Assembly: GCF_013387495.1 (NCBI RefSeq)
Contig: NZ_JABZEE010000015.1
Coordinates: 1-64,000 of the forward strand
Direction of reading: 5' to 3'
Source of the DNA: Streptomyces sp. PKU-EA00015
GTDB lineage: Bacteria; Actinomycetota; Actinomycetes; Streptomycetales; Streptomycetaceae
Length of the DNA stretch: 64,000 nucleotides
Shown piece after piece: positions 1-8,016 of this stretch (position 1 is its first letter; each line of letters opens with the position of its first letter). A program made the translations under genes and the position numbers. A model generated the notes under the pieces. It had not been told where the DNA came from. It searched no databases and saw nothing but the letters and a program-made list of their open reading frames with translations.

Positions 1-26
1 ACGCTCGTGCTCAATACACCTAGATC

Positions 27-60
27 CGGTGGGCCCGTCCGTGACCGGACGGGCCCACCG
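27..60. terminator. Perfect hairpin, likely terminator
   Basis: Two 15-base arms (CGGTGGGCCCGTCCG and its complement) enclose a four-base TGAC loop. The hairpin lies just beyond the stop codon of the minus-strand gene ending at 64. There is no T run, as is usual for Streptomyces terminators. It could also serve a plus-strand gene lying left of the window. Confidence 0.7.
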
Positions 61-63
61 GGC

Positions 64-447
64 TCAGCGCTCCTGCAGCACGGAGAGAACGTTTCCCGCA
101 GGGTCCTTGAACCAGGCGATGGTCGGGCCGGCCTGCCGCACGATGCCCTTCTCGTCCGCCTCGAACTGGGGGTACTTCTCGAACGTGACCCCGCGCCGCC
201 CCAGCTCGTCGACGGCGGCGTCGACGTCGTCGACCTCGAAGTTGAGGATCGTGAAGTCGGCCGGCCGGTGGTCGTCCTTGGGGTAGACGAGCACGCGCGC
301 CCCGCTGCCGAGGGTGATGAACAGCATGCGCATGTCCCCGCCACCGGACTCCTCGACCTCCAGACCGAGGGTGTCGCCGTAGAACTGCTTGGCCCTGCCG
401 AGGTCGTTCACCGAGAAACCGCTGAACGCCTTGGTGTTCCTGAACAT
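64..447 (-). CDS. VOC (glyoxalase/bleomycin resistance) superfamily protein
   Basis: A 127-residue protein of the vicinal oxygen chelate fold, made of two beta-alpha-beta-beta-beta modules. The N-terminal module reads [20 protein letters not shown] and the C-terminal part ends in a typical [11 protein letters not shown] strand that usually carries the metal-binding Glu; here the region reads [10 protein letters not shown]. Length fits a single-domain VOC protein. The family includes lyases, dioxygenases and drug-binding proteins, and the substrate cannot be read from sequence. It stands alone, convergent with nothing visible in the window, and is followed by a strong hairpin. Confidence 0.85.
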   Translation of the reverse strand: MFRNTKAFSGFSVNDLGRAKQFYGDTLGLEVEESGGGDMRMLFITLGSGARVLVYPKDDHRPADFTILNFEVDDVDAAVDELGRRGVTFEKYPQFEADEKGIVRQAGPTIAWFKDPAGNVLSVLQER

Positions 448-766
448 CGCCCCGTTCCCTTCCGCCGTGGCTGGTGCCTTTCCCGGGCCAGGTCACACCA
501 GGTGCGCGGCGCGCGCGCCGGAACGCCACGCGGAAGCGTCCGGATGGTCGCCGGGGATCACCCTCACGGAAACCCGTGCGCCGGACGTGTCCTGGGGTGC
601 GGCCGACGAAAGCGCCGGCCGACCGTCAGCCAACTGTTCTCCCGTCGCGCCCGGTTGCCGTCCCGACGAGCGGGACTCGCACGCCCGTACCGGCCGCGGC
701 CCGCCTCACCGACCCACTGCGGCTCCTGACGGCGACCGATCGGCGGACGGGCCTTAGACTCGGCGG
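448..766. other. Intergenic region between divergent genes
   Basis: 319 bases between the divergent VOC gene and the YrdC-like gene. Open frames here are short and lack ribosome sites. It must hold both promoters, but no clear boxes or palindromes were recognised. Confidence 0.5.
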
Positions 767-1387
767 ATGGCGAAGTACTTCGACGTGCATCCCGAGAATC
801 CTCAGCGACGCGTCATCACCGGTCTGGCCGAAAGCATCCGTTCCGGCGCGCTCGTCGCGTACCCGACGGACTCCTGCTACGCCTTGGGGTGCCAGCTGGG
901 CAGCCGCGACGGCATCACCAGGATCCGGTCGATCAGGAATCTGGACGACCGTCACCACTTCACCCTGGTGTGCCAGAACTTTGCGCAGCTGGGCCAGTTC
1001 GTGCACATCGACAACGACGTGTTCCGCGCGATCAAGGCGGCGACGCCCGGCAGTTACACCTTCATCCTGCCGGCGACGAAGGAGGTGCCGCGCCAGTTGC
1101 TGCACCCGAAGAAGAAGACGGTCGGAGTCCGGATCCCCGACCATGCCGTGACCCAGGCCCTCCTCGCCGAACTCGGCGAGCCGCTGCTCTCCAGCACCCT
1201 GCTCCTGCCCGACGAGAAGGAGCCGCTGACGCAGGGCTGGGAGATCAAGGAGCGGCTCGACCATGTCGTGGACGCCGTGGTCGACTCGGGCGACTGCGGC
1301 ACCGAGCCGACCACGGTCATCGACTTCTCCGGCGGGGAGGCCGAGATCGTCCGCAGGGGAGCGGGCGACACGGCTCGCTTCGAGTAG
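767..1387 (+). CDS. YrdC/YciO (Sua5-type) threonylcarbamoyl-AMP synthase-like protein
   Basis: A 206-residue single-domain protein of the YrdC fold. Family members bind ATP, threonine and bicarbonate and make threonylcarbamoyl-AMP for the t6A tRNA modification. The hallmark N-terminal segment ALVAYPTDSCYALGC (about residues 25-40) and the Lys/Arg-rich substrate pocket (RSIRNLDDRHHFTLVC) are present, as is SYTFILPAT. Overall it looks closest to the YciO branch, whose members are often not the main t6A enzyme, so a second TsaC elsewhere in the genome is expected. Start is the ATG at 767. It is monocistronic. Confidence 0.85.
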   Translation: MAKYFDVHPENPQRRVITGLAESIRSGALVAYPTDSCYALGCQLGSRDGITRIRSIRNLDDRHHFTLVCQNFAQLGQFVHIDNDVFRAIKAATPGSYTFILPATKEVPRQLLHPKKKTVGVRIPDHAVTQALLAELGEPLLSSTLLLPDEKEPLTQGWEIKERLDHVVDAVVDSGDCGTEPTTVIDFSGGEAEIVRRGAGDTARFE

Positions 1388-1465
1388 CCGGGCAGGTGTG
1401 CCTGCCAGGACGATTCGGCTTCTGTGACGATGCCCGTCGGGGCGGATTCCGGCGGCCAGGGATCC

Positions 1466-1933
1466 TCAGTCCCCGGCGAGCCGGGCCGGGAATCCGCCCG
1501 TGGCGATCGGACCCCACCGCTCCGGCGTGACGCGGATGATCGACTTGCCCTGCTTCACCATCGCCTCCCGGTACTCGTCCCAGTCGGGATGCTCCCCGGA
1601 GATGGTGCGGAAGTACTCGACCAGCGGCTCCACAGACTCGGGTGAGTCGATGACCTCCGCCGTGCCGTCGATCTGCACCCACGGACCGTTCCAGTCGTCC
1701 GACAGGACGATGACGCTGACCCGTTCGTCCCGCTTGGCGTTGCGTGTCTTCGCACGCTCCGGATAGGTCGAGACGACGATCCGGCCCGAGTCGTCCACGC
1801 CGCAGGTGAGCGGTGATCCCTGGGGCGAGCCGTCGGCCCGGCGGGTCAGCAGGATCGCGCGGTGACGGGGCCGTACGAACGACAGCAACTCTTCGATGTC
1901 CCCCCTGGTGTTGGTGGCGATGCGGCGTGCCAT
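1466..1933 (-). CDS. PPOX-class F420/FMN-dependent enzyme
   Basis: A 155-residue split-barrel flavin/deazaflavin protein of the pyridoxamine-5'-phosphate-oxidase-like superfamily. The pattern of a first strand (RHRAILLTRRADGSPQGSPL), a second strand (GRIVVSTYPERAKTRNAKRD) and a later VQIDGTAEVID strand is typical of actinobacterial F420-dependent reductases. The frame stays open upstream to 2125, but ATG 1933 gives the normal length and the upstream part is low-complexity Pro/Arg sequence. Likely a cytosolic oxidoreductase; its substrate is not predictable. Confidence 0.85.
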   Translation of the reverse strand: MARRIATNTRGDIEELLSFVRPRHRAILLTRRADGSPQGSPLTCGVDDSGRIVVSTYPERAKTRNAKRDERVSVIVLSDDWNGPWVQIDGTAEVIDSPESVEPLVEYFRTISGEHPDWDEYREAMVKQGKSIIRVTPERWGPIATGGFPARLAGD

Positions 1934-2091
1934 GGCCGGCACCCTACGGGAGCTCGCCGCCCGGATGCCCCGTCCCCGGCCGGGACGCCCTCGTACGGTC
2001 TCGAACGCTTCGGGCGGCGGAACGCGGGCACCCGCCCGGTGAACAGCGCCGGGCGGACCGCCCGGTGCCCGAGACGGAACGGGAGACGGCG

Positions 2092-2280
2092 ATGGGCCAC
2101 GACAGGACGCACCGACGGCACGCACCGCGGACGGCCGCCGAGGAGATCCGGCAGGAGGTCGAGGACGCCGGGACGAAGGTGCGCGACGACGACAGCGGCG
2201 ACCGCGAGGCGGCGGACGCGCTGCGGCCGGGGGAGCGGCCCCAGAAATCCGTGCAGAGGCCCGACGAGAGGCGCCGCTGA
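2092..2280 (+). CDS. Small hydrophilic protein of unknown function
   Basis: A 62-residue, strongly charged ORF starting at ATG 2092 behind a GGGAG-like ribosome site. It is almost free of hydrophobic residues and is probably disordered. The segment EEIRQEVEDAGTKVRDDDSG looks like a short helix. It precedes the SDR gene by 111 bases and may be cotranscribed with it. No family recognised. Confidence 0.5.
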   Translation: MGHDRTHRRHAPRTAAEEIRQEVEDAGTKVRDDDSGDREAADALRPGERPQKSVQRPDERRR

Positions 2281-2391
2281 ACGGCGGGCGGTGGGGCGGA
2301 GGGAGGCGGAAGTCCCATTTGCGTGCATTCCTGGAGGGCCGGAGGGTAGGCGGGTGACGCCACCGCCGCAGCCGAACAGAAGGAGGCTTCC

Positions 2392-3282
2392 GTGCGCGAC
2401 GACAACGGCGCCGGCCGGGACCCCGGAACCGAGCACCCCCGGCCCGACTTCCCCCCGCAGGACCAGGAGCACCCCGGGTGGACGGGACCGATGGACCCGC
2501 CGCCCGATCACGGCGAGGAGAGCTACCGGGGCAGCGGCCTGCTCCGGGACCTGAAGGCGGTCCTCACCGGAGGCGACTCGGGTATCGGCCGCGCCGTCGC
2601 CCTCGCGTTCGCGCGCGAGGGCGCGGACGTGCTGTTCACCCATCTGCCCGAGGAGGAGGACGAGGCCCGGCAGACGCGGGCCCTCGTCGAGGACGCCGGG
2701 CGCAAGGCGGTGCAGGTGGCGTGCGACATCCGCGAGGAGGAGCAGTGCCGCCGCCTGGTCGAGCGGGCCGTGGAGGAGTTCGGCCGCATCGACATCCTGG
2801 TGAACAACGCCGCGTATCAGATGTCGCAGCCCGACGGCATCGGCGCCATCACCACGGAGCAGTTCGACCGGGTGATGCGGACCAACCTCTACGGCATGTT
2901 CTGGTTGTCGAAGATGTCTCTTCCTCATATGCCGAGGGGCGGCTGCATCATCAACTCCACGTCCGTGCAGGCGTACAAGCCCAGCCCCCACCTGCTGGAC
3001 TACGCCATGACCAAGGGCGCGATCGTCACGTTCACCCAGGGGCTGGCGCAGATGGTCGCGTCGGACGGCATCCGGGTCAACGCCGTGGCGCCAGGGCCGG
3101 TGTGGACACCGCTGATCCCGGCGACGATGCCGGACACCGTCGAGTTCGGGAAGCAGTCCCCGCTGGGCAGGCCGGCGCAGCCGGCCGAGATGGCGCCCGC
3201 GTACGTCTTCCTCGCCTCGCCCCGGGCGACGTACATCACGGCGGAGATCGTCAACGCCACGGGCGGTACGCCGCTGCCGTGA
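2392..3282 (+). CDS. SDR family oxidoreductase (YghA/GsiB-associated type)
   Basis: A 296-residue NAD(P)-dependent short-chain dehydrogenase. A long polar N-terminal extension rich in Pro, Asp and His (residues 1-45) precedes the Rossmann fold, as in the E. coli YghA and Bacillus general-stress SDRs. Visible are the cofactor motif TGGDSGIG (59-66), NNAA (139-142) and a catalytic triad Ser192, Tyr205, Lys209. Start is GTG 2392 with AAGGAGG just upstream. The stop codon TGA lies inside the first unit of the GTGACCC tandem repeat. Substrate unknown; the extended-N-terminus group is often linked to stress or dormancy. Confidence 0.9.
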   Translation: MRDDNGAGRDPGTEHPRPDFPPQDQEHPGWTGPMDPPPDHGEESYRGSGLLRDLKAVLTGGDSGIGRAVALAFAREGADVLFTHLPEEEDEARQTRALVEDAGRKAVQVACDIREEEQCRRLVERAVEEFGRIDILVNNAAYQMSQPDGIGAITTEQFDRVMRTNLYGMFWLSKMSLPHMPRGGCIINSTSVQAYKPSPHLLDYAMTKGAIVTFTQGLAQMVASDGIRVNAVAPGPVWTPLIPATMPDTVEFGKQSPLGRPAQPAEMAPAYVFLASPRATYITAEIVNATGGTPLP

Positions 3283-3334
3283 CCCGTGACCCGTGACCCG
3301 TGACCCGTGACCCGTGACCCGTGACCCGTGACCC
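3279..3334 (+). repeat. Eight perfect tandem copies of GTGACCC
   Basis: A 56-base run of eight identical 7-base units, beginning two bases before the A of the SDR stop codon. Because 7 is not a multiple of 3, TGA recurs in all three plus frames. The run ends in CCGCCGG and is followed by ordinary GC-rich sequence. Confidence 0.97.
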
Positions 3335-3405
3335 GCCGGACCGGCCGGGCCGGCGGGCGACGCCGGTGCGGCTGAGCGCCGGTCCCGGAGGGCATGCCTC
3401 TGCTT

Positions 3406-3436
3406 TTGCCGTTCCGGCAACCATCATTGCGGCAAT
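3406..3436. promoter_or_regulatory. Paired small palindromes upstream of flavoprotein gene
   Basis: TTGCCG-ttc-CGGCAA (3406-3420) is followed six bases later by ATTGC-G-GCAAT (3426-3436), so CGGCAA recurs at a 15-base spacing. The pair lies 40-70 bases before the start at 3476, a sensible position for an operator. No regulator gene lies next to it. Confidence 0.35.
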
Positions 3437-3475
3437 GGCCCAGCTCCTCGCATGGTGGTCGCGGAGGTGGTCACG

Positions 3476-4522
3476 GTGACCGATGAGCTGAGGAACGGCT
3501 ATGACGTGGTGGTGTTCGGTGGTGGCGCCGCCGGCTTGAGCGGGGCGCTGATGCTGGCCCGGGCGCGGCGGTCGGTGGTGGTGATCGACTCGGGCACGCC
3601 GCGCAATGCCCCGGCCGAAGGCGTGCACGGACTGCTGGCGCGGGACGGTATGCCGCCGGCCGAGCTGCTGGAGCGCGGTCGGACCGAGGTACGCGCCTAC
3701 GGCGGTCACGTGGTGACCGGCGAGGTCGGTGACGTGGCTCGTGGCGACGGGCGGTCCCTCCGGTCGGAGCACGGAGGGGACTTCGAGGTGACGCTGACCG
3801 ACGGCCGTTCCGTCCGGGCGCGTCGGCTGCTCGTGGCCACTGGGCTGGTCGACGAGCTGCCGGACGTGCCGGGCCTGCGCGCCCGGTGGGGCCGGGACGT
3901 GCTGCACTGCCCCTACTGCCACGGCTGGGAGATCCGTGACCAGGCCGTTGGGGTACTGGCCACCGGGCCGCTGTCGGTGCACCAGGCCCTGCTCTTGCGG
4001 CAGTGGAGCGACGACGTCACGTTCTTCTCCCACACCATGCCGCCGCCGGCCGGAGAGGAGGCGGAGCAGCTGGCCGCCCGTGGCATCCGCGTGGTCGAGG
4101 GCGAAGTGGCGTCCCTGGAGATCGCCGACGACCGCCTCGTGGGAGTGCGGCTGGGCGACGGCACCGTGGTCGGCCGCGAGGCGCTGGCCCTCTCGCCGCG
4201 GATGGTGGCGCGCGCCGGCTTCCTGACGTCGCTCGGACTGCGTCCGGCAGCGCACCCCTCGGGGGCCGGTGAGCACATCCCCTCCGACGCGGCGGGCCGT
4301 ACCGAGGTGCCCGGGGTGTGGGCCGCCGGCAACGTCACCGATCTCGTCGCGCAGGTCGGCGGTGCCGCCGCGGCAGGCGCCGCCGCGGCGGCCCGGATCA
4401 ACGCCGACCTCGTCGCCGAGGAGACCCGGCAGGCGGTCGCCGCCCGCCGTGACCCGTTCTCACCCGAGTCCGAAGCACGCGTCTGCGAAGTCGTGGCGGG
4501 CAACCGTCGCCACGGCCTGTGA
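3476..4522 (+). CDS. NAD(P)/FAD-dependent oxidoreductase, thioredoxin-reductase-like
   Basis: A 348-residue two-dinucleotide-domain flavoprotein. The FAD-binding GGGAAGLSGA motif is near the N-terminus. A CPYC pair within HCPYCHGWEIRD marks it as thioredoxin-reductase-like, and a second FAD contact (GVWAAGNVTD) is at the C-terminus. In Streptomyces such proteins are often standalone disulfide or flavin reductases. GTG 3476 is chosen because GGAGG lies eight bases upstream; an in-frame ATG at 3452 has no such site. The next gene (methyltransferase) begins 20 bases after its stop and is probably cotranscribed. Confidence 0.85.
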   Translation: MTDELRNGYDVVVFGGGAAGLSGALMLARARRSVVVIDSGTPRNAPAEGVHGLLARDGMPPAELLERGRTEVRAYGGHVVTGEVGDVARGDGRSLRSEHGGDFEVTLTDGRSVRARRLLVATGLVDELPDVPGLRARWGRDVLHCPYCHGWEIRDQAVGVLATGPLSVHQALLLRQWSDDVTFFSHTMPPPAGEEAEQLAARGIRVVEGEVASLEIADDRLVGVRLGDGTVVGREALALSPRMVARAGFLTSLGLRPAAHPSGAGEHIPSDAAGRTEVPGVWAAGNVTDLVAQVGGAAAAGAAAAARINADLVAEETRQAVAARRDPFSPESEARVCEVVAGNRRHGL

Positions 4523-4542
4523 ACCACGGAAAGGAACGGGCC

Positions 4543-5205
4543 GTGTCCGAGGAAGGAACGGATGTGTCCGAGGAATTCGGCAAGGAGTACTGGGAGGAGC
4601 GTTACCGCGGTCACGCGGCCGCCGACGCCAGGCGTCCCAATCCGCAGCTCGTCACGGAGGCCGGCGGTCTCCCACCCGGTACGGCACTGGACGCGGGCTG
4701 CGGCGAAGGAGCCGACGCCGTCTGGCTCGCCTCGCGCGGCTGGCGCGTCACGGCGGTGGACATCGCCGCCACCGCGCTGCGCCGGGCGCGCGAGCACGCC
4801 CAGGCCCTCGGCGACGCCGTCGCGAGCCGGATCGAGTGGATCGAGGCCGATCTCACCACCTGGGCGCCCGCCGCCGGACACTTCGACCTGGTGTCCACGC
4901 ACTACGTGCACCCGGCGGCGGCGCGCGACGCGCTGTTCCGCCGGCTGGCCGCATCGGTCGCGCAGGGCGGCACGCTGCTCGTCGTCGGCCACCACCCATC
5001 GGCGCCGCAGGCGCATGGCTCTCATGCCGCGGCCCGCGAGGTGCACTTCACCGCCGAGGAGATCGCGGCGGGCCTGGACCCCGACCGGTGGGACATCGCC
5101 GTCGCCGAGGCCAGGACGCGTTCGGTCACCGCGCACGACGGCCGCGAGATCGCGCTGCGCGACGCCGTGCTGCGAGCCCACAGGCGGCTTGACGGGCACG
5201 CCTAG
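4543..5205 (+). CDS. Class I SAM-dependent methyltransferase
   Basis: About 220 residues with the seven-strand Rossmann methyltransferase fold. Motif I is ALDAGCGEGADAVWLASRGW and motif II is VTAVDIA; an acidic loop (IEADLTTW) precedes the substrate segment. It resembles the tellurite-resistance/thiopurine-methyltransferase-like group. Starts are possible at GTG 4519 (overlapping the preceding stop), 4543 and 4564; 4543 has AAGGAAC at good spacing. It follows the thioredoxin-reductase-like gene directly, a pairing that suggests a shared detoxification or redox role, though this is inference. Confidence 0.85.
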   Translation: MSEEGTDVSEEFGKEYWEERYRGHAAADARRPNPQLVTEAGGLPPGTALDAGCGEGADAVWLASRGWRVTAVDIAATALRRAREHAQALGDAVASRIEWIEADLTTWAPAAGHFDLVSTHYVHPAAARDALFRRLAASVAQGGTLLVVGHHPSAPQAHGSHAAAREVHFTAEEIAAGLDPDRWDIAVAEARTRSVTAHDGREIALRDAVLRAHRRLDGHA

Positions 5206-5374
5206 CGGCCATCGGACTCCCGGCCCCTCGATCCGGGCGCACTCCCGTATCCGCGCCGCCGCCGCGTCCCTCGCGCGGAGGGACAGAGCCAGGGGCGGGC
5301 GAACAGGGCCTCCAAGGCGCGGGATCGAGTTCTTGACCGTCACGCGAGAGGAGGGGAGCCGGAGGCTGCGCTGT

Positions 5375-7057
5375 TCACACGGCCCCCGGATCACTGGGCA
5401 GTGACAGGGCAGAGCCCGTGTGCACGGTGATGCGCACCGGTCGCAGGGTGGTGGCGTCGGCCGGCGGCTCCCCGGTGCCTGGATTGCGTGCGTAGCGCGG
5501 GTGGGCCCCGCCGCTGATCTGGAGCCGCACGCGGTGGCCGGCCTCGAAGCGGTAGGCGGTGGAGCTCATCGGCACGGTGACTTCCGAGGGACCGTCACCG
5601 GAGGTGTGCACGGAGGTCAGTCCGTCGCATACGTTGGTGGAACGGCCTCGTGCGTCCACGTCGCACAGGCGGGCGAAGACGTCGGCGTATCCCGTGTCCG
5701 TGGAGATCCGCAGGCGGGCGGAGACCGGGCCGAGGACGTCCAGCGGTGCGGTCAGGGAAGAGCCGGTGAATGTCAGGACGTCGTCCCGCGCTTCCAGGGC
5801 GCGGTTGTCGAGGGGGCCCGCGTCGCGCGAGAGCAGGGGCCCGCCGAGCGAGGGGGTGGGGTCGGCCGGGTCGTAGCGGAGCGACACCGGCGGTGCAGAG
5901 TCCGCGGGCGCCCGCTCGGTGAGCGTCCCGTCCGCGGACGTGAACCAGGCGGTCGTGCCGGGGTTCGCCGGCCAGCCGTCGAGATCCCGCCACGTACCGT
6001 CGCCACCGACGTGCACGCGCACGGGGGAGGGGCGCAGGCCGCCGCGGTCGTCGCACAGGTGCGCGCGCAACCAGGCCAGGCTCTCGGCGAACACCACCGG
6101 CCAGCCCTGTTGAAGCGCCGAGGTGTGGGTCCAGGGGCCGACGAGCAGGGCGCTCTCGCATCCGGCCCGACGCAGGCGGCCGTACTGCTGGAAGGTCTGG
6201 TCGACCAGCCCGTCGTACCACCCGGTGGTCAGGGCGACGGGCACGGTCAGCCGTTCCGCCGCCTCGGCCAGGACGGCGCCGTGCCAGTACGGGTCGTCGG
6301 CGTCCGGGTGCGTCATCATGTCGTCCAGCCAGGGGACTTCGCCGAGGACGGGCACGTACGCGCCGCGCAGCGGCCGCGCGGTGGTGATCTCCCGCAGCCG
6401 GCGGTGCAGGCGCAGCGTCGCCCTCACGAAGGGCGTGAGCCCCCGGTGCTGGTACGTCATGCCGAGCCCCACGGCGAGGGCGTTCTCCAGCCGGAGGGCG
6501 CCGCCCTCGTGGAAGAGGGCATGAGGATCGTGCAGGCCGACCTGCACCACCATCGCCTTGAGCTCCGGCGGCGGATCCAGAGCGAGCGCCCACTGCACAT
6601 AGCCCAGGTAACTGGGGCCGACCGTGCCCAGCGTCCCGTTGAACCAGGACTGCTCCCGCAGCCAGGACACCGTGGCCTGCCCGTCCGCGGGCTCGTTGCG
6701 CCACAGGTGGAACCGGCCGCCCGAGCCGCCGGTGCCGCGGCAGCTCTGCAGGACCACGTGGAAGCCCTGTTCGGCGAAGAGGACGCCGTACATGGGAGAC
6801 CACGGCAGGCCCCTGCCGTAGGGCGAGCGCACGAGAAGCGTGGGGAAGTCGCCCTCCGCGCGGGGGAAGTAGTGGTCGGTGACGAGGGGGCTGCCGTCCG
6901 CGGCCGGGACCACGAGCCCCGGTTCCCAGCCGACCTCGTGGCGCCTGGCCGGCAGGCCGCGCCACGTCGCCCTCATCATCCGTGACGCCAGCGGCGGTTT
7001 CCCGGCAGGTACGGCCCGGCCGGGCCTCGATGCGACGTCGCACGCGTGTGGTGTCAT
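5375..7057 (-). CDS. CocE/NonD family hydrolase (S15 peptidase-like)
   Basis: A 560-residue alpha/beta hydrolase related to cocaine esterase and X-Pro dipeptidyl peptidases. The nucleophile Ser sits in GPSYLGYVQWALA, a His in the LLVGPWTHTS segment, and the C-terminal third is the jelly-roll domain (PF08530 type) ending in a strand-rich GHRVRLQISGGAHPRYARNP region. No signal peptide is evident, so it is probably cytosolic. ATG 7057 is preceded by AAGGGG. The gene is divergent from a TetR regulator, and a 33-base palindrome lies between its start and the regulator, so repression by TetR and induction by an ester or amide substrate are likely. Confidence 0.9.
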   Translation of the reverse strand: MTPHACDVASRPGRAVPAGKPPLASRMMRATWRGLPARRHEVGWEPGLVVPAADGSPLVTDHYFPRAEGDFPTLLVRSPYGRGLPWSPMYGVLFAEQGFHVVLQSCRGTGGSGGRFHLWRNEPADGQATVSWLREQSWFNGTLGTVGPSYLGYVQWALALDPPPELKAMVVQVGLHDPHALFHEGGALRLENALAVGLGMTYQHRGLTPFVRATLRLHRRLREITTARPLRGAYVPVLGEVPWLDDMMTHPDADDPYWHGAVLAEAAERLTVPVALTTGWYDGLVDQTFQQYGRLRRAGCESALLVGPWTHTSALQQGWPVVFAESLAWLRAHLCDDRGGLRPSPVRVHVGGDGTWRDLDGWPANPGTTAWFTSADGTLTERAPADSAPPVSLRYDPADPTPSLGGPLLSRDAGPLDNRALEARDDVLTFTGSSLTAPLDVLGPVSARLRISTDTGYADVFARLCDVDARGRSTNVCDGLTSVHTSGDGPSEVTVPMSSTAYRFEAGHRVRLQISGGAHPRYARNPGTGEPPADATTLRPVRITVHTGSALSLPSDPGAV

Positions 7058-7065
7058 ACGCTTGC

Positions 7066-7098
7066 CCCTTATTCTCGTACGTCGTACGAGAATAAGGG
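7066..7098. promoter_or_regulatory. 33-bp perfect inverted repeat, likely TetR operator
   Basis: Sixteen-base arms CCCTTATTCTCGTACG and their exact complement flank a single central T. It is unusually A/T-rich for this genome and sits nine bases above the hydrolase start and 50 bases above the TetR start. An operator for the adjacent TetR protein, occluding both promoters, is the natural reading. Confidence 0.8.
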
Positions 7099-7148
7099 AT
7101 GCTTGGATGACGTTCGCAAGTCCGGCCGCCGGAAAGGAAGAAGAAAAC

Positions 7149-7868
7149 GTGACCCGCGGTGACGAAGCCGGCGGCGCCACAGGCGTCGACCCGCAACAGC
7201 TCTGGCTGAACCCCGTCCGGTCCGGCAGAGGACGCAAGCCCGCATTCAGCCGCGAGGCCATCACGGCCGCCGCGGTCGCCCTCGCGGACGCCGAAGGGCT
7301 GGAGGCGGTCACCATGCGGCGCGTCGCCTCCCAGGTGGGAGCCGGCGTCATGTCGCTCTACAGCTACGCCCCCGACAAGGAGACCCTGCTGGATCTGATG
7401 GTCGACCACGTCAGCGGCGAACTGCCGACGACCGGTCCTCTCACGGGCGACTGGCGCGCCGACCTGAAGAGCATCGGCCACCTCCAGCGAGACCTGATGC
7501 TCCGTCACCCCTGGCTTCCCGCCACCCTTGCCGCCCGGCGGACCCTCGGCCCGAACTCGCTGGCCTTCCTGGAACGCGCGCTCGCCGCCCTGCGGCCCAC
7601 CCGGCTGGACGGCGCCGCGAAGCTCGAGGTCTTCAGCCTGCTCACCGGCTTCGTCGCCGGGCACGTCGGTTACGAGACCTCGCAGGCGGCGGCCGCGGAC
7701 TCCTCCGACCGGGCGGCGGCCGTAGCCGGCTACCTCGCGGCTGTCGCCGCCGACGGCCGCCACCCGGAGCTCGCCGAAGCCCTTTCCGCACCCGGACGGC
7801 CCCTGGATCCCGACGCCACGTTCGCCCGGTTCCTCGACCGCCTCGTCGACGGTCTCGACACCGACTGA
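7149..7868 (+). CDS. TetR family transcriptional regulator
   Basis: A 239-residue one-component repressor. The N-terminal helix-turn-helix spans about residues 25-75 (FSREAITAAAVALADAEGL, then VTMRRVASQVGAGVMSLYSY), followed by a TetR_C-type ligand domain. GTG 7149 is chosen because AAGGAAG lies about nine bases upstream; ATG 7107 in the same frame lacks a site. Divergent from the CocE hydrolase, with the palindrome at 7066-7098 as its probable operator. Ligand unknown. Confidence 0.9.
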   Translation: MTRGDEAGGATGVDPQQLWLNPVRSGRGRKPAFSREAITAAAVALADAEGLEAVTMRRVASQVGAGVMSLYSYAPDKETLLDLMVDHVSGELPTTGPLTGDWRADLKSIGHLQRDLMLRHPWLPATLAARRTLGPNSLAFLERALAALRPTRLDGAAKLEVFSLLTGFVAGHVGYETSQAAAADSSDRAAAVAGYLAAVAADGRHPELAEALSAPGRPLDPDATFARFLDRLVDGLDTD

Positions 7869-8016
7869 CGGGCTCGGACACCCGACTTGACCTTGCCCGT
7901 CGTCAGCCGCGCTGGTAGAAAGCGGCATCCGCACCACAGGACAACGGCGTTCGTGGACCTTCCGCCCGCCTGTGCCCGCAGCGCGCCGCCGGGCCGTGCA
8001 CAGATCGCGAGACCCG

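Noticed and set aside
3000..3395. Repeated VTGHGSR peptide on the minus strand
   Set aside because: It is only the reverse reading of the GTGACCC DNA repeat, not a coding repeat.
5595..7937. 780-codon open frame on the minus strand
   Set aside because: It overlaps the CocE hydrolase and TetR genes in another frame, has Arg/Ala/Gly-biased composition and no family signature; it is a GC-content shadow.
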